From contig NZ_MAUD01000142.1 of assembly GCF_001700515.1 (NCBI RefSeq), forward strand, positions 1 to 32,354: a stretch of 32,354 bases of DNA, in the 5' to 3' direction. The translations under genes and the position numbers were made by a program. This stretch comes from Streptomyces lushanensis (GTDB lineage: Bacteria; Actinomycetota; Actinomycetes; Streptomycetales; Streptomycetaceae). Positions 23,716 to 31,294 of this stretch are shown in pieces (position 1 is the first letter of the stretch; each line of letters begins with the position of its first letter). Below the pieces are notes generated by a model. The model saw only the letters and a program-made list of their open reading frames with translations, did not search any database and was not told the origin of the DNA.

Positions 23716-24882
23716 ATGTCCAGTGGCCAGACAGATCTTCGACTCAAATACGGTCTGAATCCCCAGCAGGCCGAGGCCGTGGCGGCGAACCCCGCCGGCG
23801 GTCCGCTGCCCTTCACGGTCCTCAGCGGCACCCCCTCCACACTGAACCTGCTGGACGCGCTCCAGGGCTGGCAGCTCGTCCGGGCGGCCGGCACCGCTCT
23901 CGGGCTGCCCGCCGCGGCGTCGATCAAGCATGTCTCCCCGGCCGGCGCCGCCGTCGCCGGTGAGACCGACCCGGTGACGCGGGCGACCTTCGGACTGGAG
24001 GGCGAACCGTCCGCGGTGGCGGGCGCCTACGCGCGCGCCCGGGACTGCGATCCCCGCTCGTCCTACGGTGACATGGTCGCGGTGTCCGACACGGTCGACA
24101 TGGCCACCGCCCGGCTGCTGGCCCGGGTCGTCTCGGACGGCATCATCGCGCCGGACTTCGAGCCCGGAGTGGTCTCCGTACTGGCGCGCAAGAAGCGCGG
24201 AGCGTTCCTGGTCCTGCGGATGGACCCCGGGCACAAGCCGCCCGGCACGGAGGTCAGGGACGTCTTCGGAGTACGGATCACCCAGGACGCGGATCCGCTC
24301 GTACTGGACGAGCAGGTGCTCGGTGAGTCCGGCGCGATGTCCGAGGCGCAGCGGCGCGACGCCGTGCTCGGTCTGATCGCGGCCCGGTACGCGCAGTCCA
24401 ACTCGGTGACCTGTGTCGCCGGAGGCGCGACGATCGGCATCGGTACGGGCCAGCAGTCGCGGGTGGACTGCGTCCGGCTGGCCGGGGAGAAGGCCGACCG
24501 GTGGCGGCTGCGGCGGCACCCGCGCGTGGCGGCCACCCGCTTCCCGGACGGTATGACGCTCCAGGAGCGGGTCAACTGGGTGATGCGGCTGGTCGAAGGC
24601 GATCTGAGCCCGCGGGAGTCGGCCGCGCTCGCGCGCTTCCCCGAGCCGGTGCGGGTGCTCGGCGCGGAGGAGAAGCGCGACTGGCTGCCGGGGAGGACAC
24701 CGTGCACCCTCGCCTCCGACGCCTATCTGCCGTTCCGCGACAACGTCGACGTCGCGGCCCGGCACGGGGTGCGCGGCATCGTCGAGGGCGGAGGGTCGCG
24801 CCGGAGCGAGGACGTCGAAGCGGCCTGCGAGGAGCACGGCATCGCGCTGGTCCGCACCGGCCTGCGGCTGTTCCACCACTGA
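23716..24882 (+). CDS. Stand-alone AICAR transformylase (PurH C-terminal domain, ATIC-like)
   Basis: 388 residues equal to the transformylase half of PurH/ATIC, which moves a formyl group from 10-formyl-tetrahydrofolate to the 5-amino group of AICAR. The match is to the eukaryote-like form: KHVSPAGAAV (Lys71 and His72, matching human catalytic Lys266 and His267). The usual bacterial version of this motif is KHxNPCG. Also present are SSYGDMVAVSD, QSNSV, GIGTGQQSR, SDAYLPFRDNVD and the C-terminal LRLFHH. All key residues appear intact. ATG 23716 has GGAAGGG upstream; GTG 23653 and ATG 23701 are longer options. The missing cyclohydrolase half is encoded separately at 3200. I infer that it formylates the amino group of a C-nucleotide carboxamide. 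Confidence 0.92.
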   Translation: MSSGQTDLRLKYGLNPQQAEAVAANPAGGPLPFTVLSGTPSTLNLLDALQGWQLVRAAGTALGLPAAASIKHVSPAGAAVAGETDPVTRATFGLEGEPSAVAGAYARARDCDPRSSYGDMVAVSDTVDMATARLLARVVSDGIIAPDFEPGVVSVLARKKRGAFLVLRMDPGHKPPGTEVRDVFGVRITQDADPLVLDEQVLGESGAMSEAQRRDAVLGLIAARYAQSNSVTCVAGGATIGIGTGQQSRVDCVRLAGEKADRWRLRRHPRVAATRFPDGMTLQERVNWVMRLVEGDLSPRESAALARFPEPVRVLGAEEKRDWLPGRTPCTLASDAYLPFRDNVDVAARHGVRGIVEGGGSRRSEDVEAACEEHGIALVRTGLRLFHH

Positions 24883-24895
24883 CCGGGGGAGCGGA

Positions 24896-26119
24896 ATGCC
24901 GAACAGACCACCGGCCCGCCATGAACCAACCGCCGGCCATGAACCACCCGCAGGCTTCGACGACTTACGGATCGAGGACCTGGTCGGGCGGCGCAGCCTG
25001 AAGTGGGGGCGGCACGGCCCCGGGGTGCTGGGCGCCTGGATCGCGGAGATGGACTTCGCGCTGGCGCCCGTGATCCGCCGGGCGCTGCACGACGCGGTCG
25101 AGCGCGGCGAGACCGGATATCCGCTCCGCGACATCCGTACGGGACTGCCCTCCGCCTGTGCCGACTGGCTCCGGCGGTCCTTCGGCTGGTCGGTCCCGGC
25201 CGAGTGGATCTTCATACTGCCCGATGTGGTCACCGGGATCGGACTCGGCATCAGCGCCTACAGCAGGCCCGGCAGCGCCGTGGTGGTGCCCACTCCCGCC
25301 TATCCGCCGTTCTTCGAGATCGCCGCCGCGGAGGGGCGCGAGGTGGTCGAGGTGGCGATGGCGTCCGACGGCGGCCGGTCCGTACTGGACATCGAGGCGA
25401 TCGACAGGGCACTCGCGGACGGCGGGGGGACCGTACTGCTGTGCAATCCGCACAACCCCGCGGGACGGGTGTTCACCCGCGACGAACTGCTGGCCCTGAG
25501 CCGCTGTGTCGAAGCCCGGGGCGCCCGCGTCATCGCCGACGAGATCCACGCGCCGCTCGTCTACCCCGGCCACGAGCATGTGCCCTACGCCTCCCTCTCA
25601 CCCGAGGCCGCCGCGCACACCCTCACGCTGACCTCCGCCTCCAAGGGCTGGAACACCGCGGGCCTCAAGTGCGCCCAGGCCGTTCTGACCAGCGAGCGGG
25701 ACGTGGTGCGGTGGCGCACACTGCCGTTCCACTCCCGGCACGGGGCGAGCACCCTCGGTATCGCCGCCGGTCTCGCCGCCTACACCGAAGGTGACTCCTG
25801 GCGGCAGGACGCCCTCCGCTATCTCGACGCCAACCGCCGGTTCCTGACCCGGGTGCTGGCCGACGAACTGCCCATGATCGGGTATCAGCAGCCCGAAGCC
25901 ACCTATCTGGCCTGGCTCGACTGCCGGAGCCTCGGACTCGACGACCCGTCGGGGCACATGCTGCGGCACGGCGGGGTCGCCCTGAGCGACGGGGCGGTGT
26001 TCGGGGCGGCCGGGCGCGGCTTCGTCCGGATCAACTTCGCGACCTCGCGGGCCCTCCTCGAACGCGTCGTCACCGCGGTCGTCGCGTCCACCCGTGCCCT
26101 GCCACGGCGGGGCGCGTGA
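24896..26119 (+). CDS. PLP-dependent aminotransferase, MalY/PatB (cystathionine beta-lyase-like) class; TTA codon
   Basis: 407 residues of the fold-type I MalY/PatB subfamily. It has AWIAEMDF near residue 50, VVPTPAYPPFF (about 130-140), NPHNPAGRVF (184-193), ADEIHAPLVYPG with Asp215, and SASKGWN with the PLP lysine Lys250. Relatives are C-S beta-lyases or aminotransferases. ATG 24896 has GGGGGAG just upstream and follows the transformylase stop by 13 bases. Codon 24 (24965-24967) is TTA. It could install the ring amino group or release sulfur or nitrogen from an amino acid precursor; the sequence does not decide between these. Confidence 0.9.
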   Translation: MPNRPPARHEPTAGHEPPAGFDDLRIEDLVGRRSLKWGRHGPGVLGAWIAEMDFALAPVIRRALHDAVERGETGYPLRDIRTGLPSACADWLRRSFGWSVPAEWIFILPDVVTGIGLGISAYSRPGSAVVVPTPAYPPFFEIAAAEGREVVEVAMASDGGRSVLDIEAIDRALADGGGTVLLCNPHNPAGRVFTRDELLALSRCVEARGARVIADEIHAPLVYPGHEHVPYASLSPEAAAHTLTLTSASKGWNTAGLKCAQAVLTSERDVVRWRTLPFHSRHGASTLGIAAGLAAYTEGDSWRQDALRYLDANRRFLTRVLADELPMIGYQQPEATYLAWLDCRSLGLDDPSGHMLRHGGVALSDGAVFGAAGRGFVRINFATSRALLERVVTAVVASTRALPRRGA

Positions 26120-26202
26120 ACGTCCAGCGCGTCGCGCCGGGGCGCGCCGCCCCCGCACGCCGCCTCCGTACGCCCTGTTCACACGAGCCCGGGATGGTAG
26201 TC

Positions 26203-26715
26203 ATGTCAACGGGAATCAAGCACGGCGCCCTCTTCGCGACAACGGTCGAAGTGGCCTGTACGGTCAACGGCCGGCCCGTCCTGCTGCTGCTGGACCCACG
26301 CGAGTCCCTGCTCGACGTGGTGCGCGAGCGACTGGAGCTGACCGGCACCAAGAAGGGCTGCGACCAGGGCCAGTGCGGTGCCTGCACGGTCCATCTCGAC
26401 GGGCGCCGGGTCCTGGCGTGTCTGACACCGGCGGTCCACGCGCGGGACGCGGACGTCCTGACGATCGAGGGGCTGGCGGACCCGGACGGCACACCGCATC
26501 CGGTGCAGCAGGCGTTCATCGACCAGGACGCCCTCCAGTGCGGCTACTGCACACCGGGCCAGATCATGTCGGCCGTGGCGTGCATAGCCGAGGGCCACGC
26601 CGGCGACGACGACCAGATCCGGGAGTATCTGAGCGGCAATCTCTGCCGCTGCGGCGCGTATCCCGGGATCCTGGCGGCGGTCCGGCAGGCCGCCCGCGCC
26701 ACCGCGGAGGGCTGA
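26203..26715 (+). CDS. [2Fe-2S] subunit of a PaoABC-type molybdenum oxidoreductase
   Basis: 170 residues, the small iron-sulfur subunit of the xanthine oxidase family. The plant-type cluster uses Cys53, Cys58, Cys61 and Cys73. The second cluster uses Cys113, Cys116, Cys148 and Cys150, in QCGYCTPGQ and NLCRCGAYPG. Electrons from the molybdenum site pass through these to FAD. Start choice is uncertain: ATG 26203 and ATG 26194 are close together, and GTG 26116 would overlap the aminotransferase stop (GTGA) and add 29 atypical residues. E. coli PaoA is exported by Tat; no twin-arginine signal is seen here, so a cytoplasmic complex is expected. Followed after four bases by the FAD subunit. Confidence 0.93.
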   Translation: MSTGIKHGALFATTVEVACTVNGRPVLLLLDPRESLLDVVRERLELTGTKKGCDQGQCGACTVHLDGRRVLACLTPAVHARDADVLTIEGLADPDGTPHPVQQAFIDQDALQCGYCTPGQIMSAVACIAEGHAGDDDQIREYLSGNLCRCGAYPGILAAVRQAARATAEG

Positions 26716-26719
26716 GACG

Positions 26720-27724
26720 ATGCGGCCGTTCGGCTACGCCGCTCCGGCCAGCCTCGCGGAGGCCGTCGAGGCACTGGCGGCCGGCGGGCCCGGCACCAGG
26801 GTCCTGGCCGGCGGCACCACGCTGTACGACCTGATGAAACTGGGCGTCGAGCGGCCGACCGCCGTGGTCGACATTCACCACCTCGCCGAACTGTCCGGCT
26901 TCGACACCACGGGACGCGACGAACTCGTCCTCGGCGCCGGCGCGCGGCTCGCGGACCTGGCCGAGGACCCGGTCCTGCGGCGCGACTGTCCCGCACTGGC
27001 CGAGTCACTGGCCAAGGCCGCCTCCCAGCAGTTGCGCAACAGCGCCACGGCGGGCGGCAGCCTGCTCCAGCGCACCCGGTGCGGCTACTTCCGCGGCGGG
27101 CCGCCGTATCCCTGCAACAAGCGGCGGCCGGGCAGCGGATGCGCGGCACGCGACGGCACGGACCGGGGGCACGCCGTGCTCGGTACCAGCGAGTCGTGCG
27201 TGGCCGCGTATCCCGGCGACTGGGCCGTGGCGCTGCTCGCCTTCGACGCCCGGCTGGACCTTCTCGGCCCCGGCGGACCGAGGACGATACCGCTCTCGGC
27301 GCTGCACCGGGAGCCCGGGGACACACCGCAGCACGAGCACACACTCGCAGACGGCGAACTCATCGTCCGCATCAGGGTTCCGGTCACCGCGACGGGGCGC
27401 GGCTCCGCCTTCCACAAGATCCGGGACCGGGAGTCCTTCGCGTTCGCGCTGGCCTCCGCCGCCGTCGCCGTCCGTCTCGGCCGGCGGGGTACGGTCCAGG
27501 ACTGCCGTATCGCCCTCGGCGGGCTCGCCACCCGGCCCTGGCGCGCCCATGAGGCCGAACGGACCCTGCTCGGCGAGGAGTTGACCGAGCGGAGCGCCCT
27601 GCTGGCCGGGGAGACGGCGCTCGCCGGCGCGCGGCCGGGCACGCACAACGGCTTCAAGGTGGCGCTGGGCATCCGTACCGTCGCGGACGCGCTGCGCACC
27701 GCCGGACGGCGGGCCGCCTCATGA
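26720..27724 (+). CDS. FAD / [4Fe-4S] subunit of a PaoABC-type molybdenum oxidoreductase
   Basis: 334 residues of the CO dehydrogenase flavoprotein family. The FAD-binding loop is RVLAGGTTLYDLMK (27-40), and TAGGSLLQRTRC (110-121) completes the site. Cysteines 121, 132, 141 and 160 match the insertion that binds a [4Fe-4S] cluster in E. coli PaoB (YagS). This separates it from xanthine dehydrogenase and CO dehydrogenase medium subunits. The stop overlaps the start of the catalytic subunit gene by four bases (ATGA). It passes electrons to an external acceptor such as ferredoxin or O2. It supports an aldehyde- or heteroaromatic-oxidising enzyme in the pathway. Confidence 0.93.
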   Translation: MRPFGYAAPASLAEAVEALAAGGPGTRVLAGGTTLYDLMKLGVERPTAVVDIHHLAELSGFDTTGRDELVLGAGARLADLAEDPVLRRDCPALAESLAKAASQQLRNSATAGGSLLQRTRCGYFRGGPPYPCNKRRPGSGCAARDGTDRGHAVLGTSESCVAAYPGDWAVALLAFDARLDLLGPGGPRTIPLSALHREPGDTPQHEHTLADGELIVRIRVPVTATGRGSAFHKIRDRESFAFALASAAVAVRLGRRGTVQDCRIALGGLATRPWRAHEAERTLLGEELTERSALLAGETALAGARPGTHNGFKVALGIRTVADALRTAGRRAAS

Positions 27725-29913
27725 CAGATCCCGCGCGGCGCGTTCCACGGGTGGACGCCGCCGACAAGGTCACCGGCAGGACCCGCTACAGCGCCGACCA
27801 CTGCCCGCCCGGCACGCTGCACGCCATGCTGGTCCCCGCGTCGGTCGGGCGAGGGCGCGTCGTCCGGGTGGAGACGGAGGCCGCCCGCGCCGTCCCCGGC
27901 GTACGGCTGGTCCTCACCCGGCTCGACCCGGAGCAGGTGCGCTCCCCCGGCTTCCCGCAGAGCGGTTCGGGCTACGGCTTCCAGAGCCTCCAGCCGCTCC
28001 TGGACGACCGTGTCGCCTACCGCGGCCAGCCGATCGCGCTGGTCGTGGCGGACACACTGACGGCGGCCGTCGAGGCGGCCGGGCGGGTCGACGCCCGTTA
28101 CGAGGCCGAACCGGTGGCGGTCACGCTCGACGCCGAGGGCGCGCACACGGTCGTGCAGGCCGAGGAGTTCCCCGGTATCCGGCGCTTCGCGGACATCGAG
28201 GTGGGCGACGCCGACACGGCCTTCGCGGCGAGCCCGGTCCAGGTCGACATGACGTTCGACTTCGGCCCCCAGCACCATGCCCCGATGGAACTGCTGGCCA
28301 CCGTGGTCGAGTGGCGCGACGGAACACTGGTCGTGCACGAGAGCACCCAGAACACCGGCGCGGTCCGGCACGGCCTCGCCAGGGTGCTGGGCATCGACCC
28401 GGCCCGTATCGAGGTCATCTGCCCGCAGGCGGGCGGCAGTTTCGGCCAGAAGACCTGGCTCCAGCCGCATGTCGCCCCCCTCGCGGTGGCCGCGGCCCGG
28501 CTCGGCCGGCCGGTCAAGTTCGTCATGCCCAGGAAGCAGACCTTCCTCGCCACCAGCTTCCGTCCGGCCAGCCGCCATCGGATGCGGCTCGGCGCGGACC
28601 CCTCGGGCCGGCTGCTGGCCGCCATCCACGAGACCCGGTCCCAGACGTCCCGGCACGACCTGTTCGCGTCCGACTACCCCTCGATCACCGCGCGGCTGTA
28701 CGGCATCGGCGACTTCCGCGGCACCCAGCACCTCACCCGTACCGATGTGCCGACCCCCGGCTTCATGCGCGCGCCGTTCGAGCATGTCAGCGCGTTCGCC
28801 CTGGAGACGGCCGTCGACGAGATCGCGTACGCCACCGGCCGGGACCCGGTGGCGCTGCGTCTGGACAACGACACCGCCACCGACCCGGTCACCGGCAACC
28901 CGTTCTCCTCCCGCCATCTCGCCGAGTGCCTGCGCCGCGGCGCGGCGATGTTCGGCTGGGCGGCCCGTACGGCGGAGCCCGGCTCGATGCGCGACGAGGA
29001 CGGGGCGCTGGTCGGCTGGGGGGTCGCGGCCGGTGCCTACCGGGCGTCCGCGGCCCCCGGGGTGGCCCGGCTGCGGGCGGACGCCGAGGGCCGGGTCGCC
29101 GTGGATGTGACCGGCCATGAGATGGGGCAGGGCCTCCATACGGCGGTCGCCAGGACGGTGGCCCTCGACCTCGGTGTCGCGGCCGACGAGGTGCGGGTCG
29201 GCCTCGGGGACACCCGGAGCGCGCCCCAGCATCTCACCGCCGGCTCCTGGGGCACCGCCACCGCGCTGGCCGCCGTCCATGCCGCGCTGCGGCGACTGCG
29301 TACCCGTCTGGGCGTGCCCGACGACGGTCCGGTCGACGTGGCCGCGGCTGTTCTCGCGACCGGCCGGCCGGAGGTGGCCGTCGAAGCCGTCACCCGGGCC
29401 CCCGGCCAGTCCCCCCAGGCGGTGGACCGGCTGCACGCCGGCCTGTCCGCGCCGGCCGGTCCCGAGTACCGCGGGTTCTCGGCGTTCAGCTTCGTCGCGC
29501 ACTTCGCCGAGGTCCGGGTCGCGGTGGAGACCGGCCGTGTCCGGGTGTCCCGGGTGGTCAGCGTGGTGGACTGCGGCCGGGTGGCCAGCCCCGTGACCGC
29601 GCTCAGCCAGATCCGCGGCGGTGTGGTGTGGGGGATCGGCGCGACGCTGCGGGAGGGCAGTGAACCCGACCCGCGGTACGGCGGGTTCGTCAACGCCGAC
29701 CTGGCCGACTACGTCGTCCCGGTCGGCTCCGACATCGGCCGGATCGAGGTCGCCTTCATCGACGAACCCGATCCCCTGCTCAACGCCCCCGGGGTGAAGG
29801 GGGCGGGCGAGATCGCCTTCGTCGGTGTGGCCCCCGCGATAGCCAACGCGCTCCACCATGCCACCGGCCGGCGCCACCGCGCACTGCCCATCCGGCTGGA
29901 GGACATCCTGTGA
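27721..29913 (+). CDS. Molybdenum catalytic subunit of a PaoABC-type oxidoreductase
   Basis: 730 residues of the xanthine oxidase-family molybdopterin subunit. Landmarks are HAPMELLATV, CPQAGGSFGQK, PTPGFMRAPFE, VDVTGHEMGQGLHTAVART and the C-terminal VKGAGEIAF with catalytic Glu697. The enzyme oxidises aldehydes to acids or hydroxylates an electron-poor heteroaromatic carbon using water. Its closest architecture is E. coli PaoC (YagR). It is the last of the five-gene plus-strand unit starting with the AICAR transformylase. No PaoD/XdhC-type maturation gene is visible. In this pathway it could make the ring carboxylate from an aldehyde, or oxidise the finished purine-like ring as xanthine dehydrogenase does. 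Confidence 0.94.
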   Translation: MTDPARRVPRVDAADKVTGRTRYSADHCPPGTLHAMLVPASVGRGRVVRVETEAARAVPGVRLVLTRLDPEQVRSPGFPQSGSGYGFQSLQPLLDDRVAYRGQPIALVVADTLTAAVEAAGRVDARYEAEPVAVTLDAEGAHTVVQAEEFPGIRRFADIEVGDADTAFAASPVQVDMTFDFGPQHHAPMELLATVVEWRDGTLVVHESTQNTGAVRHGLARVLGIDPARIEVICPQAGGSFGQKTWLQPHVAPLAVAAARLGRPVKFVMPRKQTFLATSFRPASRHRMRLGADPSGRLLAAIHETRSQTSRHDLFASDYPSITARLYGIGDFRGTQHLTRTDVPTPGFMRAPFEHVSAFALETAVDEIAYATGRDPVALRLDNDTATDPVTGNPFSSRHLAECLRRGAAMFGWAARTAEPGSMRDEDGALVGWGVAAGAYRASAAPGVARLRADAEGRVAVDVTGHEMGQGLHTAVARTVALDLGVAADEVRVGLGDTRSAPQHLTAGSWGTATALAAVHAALRRLRTRLGVPDDGPVDVAAAVLATGRPEVAVEAVTRAPGQSPQAVDRLHAGLSAPAGPEYRGFSAFSFVAHFAEVRVAVETGRVRVSRVVSVVDCGRVASPVTALSQIRGGVVWGIGATLREGSEPDPRYGGFVNADLADYVVPVGSDIGRIEVAFIDEPDPLLNAPGVKGAGEIAFVGVAPAIANALHHATGRRHRALPIRLEDIL

Positions 29914-29959
29914 ACGCCCCGCCCCGGCGCGGGTTTCGGCCCCGCCGCCAGCGCGGGCG

Positions 29960-30205
29960 TCACCGCATGACGAGCAGCAGCAGCGCCAGATGGGCTCCGC
30001 AGCTCTTCAGCTCCTGATCGTAGTAACGCACCGTCCGGTTCTCGCGGGAGAGATCGGTGCGCGGCAGCCCGGCCGCGCGTCTGGCGTCGGCGAGAAGGTG
30101 CTCCTCCTCGATCCGCTGCTGTATCAACTGCACGATACGGGCGTCGATCTCGGCCAGCCGGTCCTGGGACCGGCTCGTCCCGTCCGCGCTTTCCGGCAGT
30201 CTCAC
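29960..30205 (-). CDS. Small chorismate mutase (AroQ type)
   Basis: 81 residues of the all-helical AroQ fold. It shows DRLAEIDARIVQLIQQR (first helix), ADARRAAGLPRTDLSREN and a final helix, GAHLALLLLVMR. Streptomyces proteins of this type, with the R/K-AAG-PRT-LSRE pattern, are annotated as chorismate mutases; relatives act on chorismate, isochorismate or 4-amino-4-deoxychorismate. The GTG at 30205 overlaps the FMN reductase stop by four bases (GTGA). A longer frame from 30337 is only a read-through of that gene. With the anthranilate synthase it shows that two chorismate-using steps are encoded in the window. Some active-site lysine positions appear to be arginine, so the activity needs testing. 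Confidence 0.75.
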   Translation of the reverse strand: MRLPESADGTSRSQDRLAEIDARIVQLIQQRIEEEHLLADARRAAGLPRTDLSRENRTVRYYDQELKSCGAHLALLLLVMR

Positions 30206-30828
30206 AGGACGCGTGGTGTTTCGCGGGAACGGGCGGGGACAGCCTGTTCCGTCAACGCGATCCCACGGTGCACGGCGAATTCCACCACCTGTCCCGCCAT
30301 GGTCCGCAATTGCTGTTCCGCATGGCTGTCGGCCCATTGTCCGTCGGGGCCGAAACGGGTCGCCATTTTGTCGAGGGTGACACCGAGCGGCGTCGGCCAG
30401 CCGCGTAAGGCGTGAGCCACCTCGCGCAGCGCGGTAAGCGCGGTGACGGCACCCTGCCGGCCGTCTCCCACGGTCACACAGCCGACCGGGCGTCCACTGA
30501 GATACGGCCGTTCGTCGTCGCGCAATTCCTCGACGTAATCGATCGCGTTCTTCACCAGGCCCGATATGCTGCCGTGATAGGCGGGGCTGGCGAATATCAC
30601 GCCGTCCGCCGCGGCGATCGCCGCGACCAGCCGCCGGGCCTCCGGGGCACGCATCCCGGCTCTGGGGTCGTAAGCAGGCATGACGAGCTGGACACCGCCG
30701 ATCAGATCCACCTCGGCGCCCAGCCGTTCGGCCTCGGCCAGTGCCCGGCGAAGTGCTCGCTCGGCCGTTGAACCCGGACGGGTCGAGCCGCCGACACCGA
30801 GTATTCTCACGATCTGCCGCACAGACAT
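30202..30828 (-). CDS. NAD(P)H-dependent FMN reductase
   Basis: 208 residues of the flavodoxin-like NADPH-dependent FMN reductase family. It has VGGSTRPGSTAERAL (about 11-25) as the phosphate-binding loop, FASPAYHGSISGLVKNAIDY (about 80-99) and RPVGCVTVGDGRQG (around 114-127). It makes reduced FMN from NAD(P)H. Two luciferase-like monooxygenases are encoded in the window and need reduced flavin, so it is their probable partner. ATG 30828 has GAGGA about ten bases upstream; an upstream TTG adds nine residues without a ribosome site. It is coupled to the chorismate mutase gene. Confidence 0.9.
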   Translation of the reverse strand: MSVRQIVRILGVGGSTRPGSTAERALRRALAEAERLGAEVDLIGGVQLVMPAYDPRAGMRAPEARRLVAAIAAADGVIFASPAYHGSISGLVKNAIDYVEELRDDERPYLSGRPVGCVTVGDGRQGAVTALTALREVAHALRGWPTPLGVTLDKMATRFGPDGQWADSHAEQQLRTMAGQVVEFAVHRGIALTEQAVPARSRETPRVL

Positions 30829-31294
30829 CACTCGATTCCTCGACTGGATATGCAAAGACAGGCCGATGGCGCCGCGCCGTGATCAGGACGGTGAGTGAGA
30901 TGCCCGCGGTGAAATCCGGTCGGGAATGCCGGCCGCCGTAGCACGAGGCTTTTCAGGCCGCCCACGTTCCGTCTTCGTGGTGTTGATATCGTGACGGCAA
31001 CGACGCGATGCGCCGGCCGTCCCGTCATGATGGAGATAAATCATAGGTGCCGATCTCACAGTATTGCTGCTGTGTGACGGCACCGGGCGGGGAATGGCCG
31101 AAAGGCAGGCGCGAGGGTCCGGATCCCGCAGGTTCCGCCCGCACCCGCGCCCGGCCCCGCCGCCCGGCCCCCTCGCTGCCATGTCCCGTTCGTATGCCCG
31201 TCACCCGCCGGAGGGCACACCGCCCGAACGAACTCCCGCCCGCCGCCGGACGGTTCGGGCGAAGAGCCACCCCGCCGTGAGCCCGCCGTCTCCT
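30829..31294. other. Intergenic region without a recognisable gene
   Basis: A 466-base gap before the FMN reductase gene on the minus strand. Short open frames on both strands have arginine- and proline-rich translations with no family features. It must hold the promoter of the FMN reductase/chorismate mutase pair. A small dyad, CACAG (31057-31061) and CTGTG (31070-31074), lies in its most AT-rich part. I see no clear -10/-35 pair, RNA gene or terminator. Confidence 0.5.

Noticed and set aside
3200..24882. Identification of the window as the formycin or pyrazofurin cluster
   Set aside because: The ForT/PurC/PurA logic matches, but no N-N bond-forming genes are present and the anthranilate synthase, Pao complex, dehydrogenases and ThDP enzyme do not fit what I know of those clusters.
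27085..29877. A 930-codon open frame on the minus strand opposite the molybdenum subunit genes
   Set aside because: It is antisense to clear Pao subunits; its translation is Arg/Gly/His-rich with no domain, as expected from G+C codon bias. Similar long frames at 4644-6074, 7637-9181 and 10314-12894 were rejected for the same reason.
31057..31074. CRP-like operator (CACAG-N8-CTGTG)
   Set aside because: Only a 5-bp dyad, not placed against a recognisable promoter; could easily be chance.
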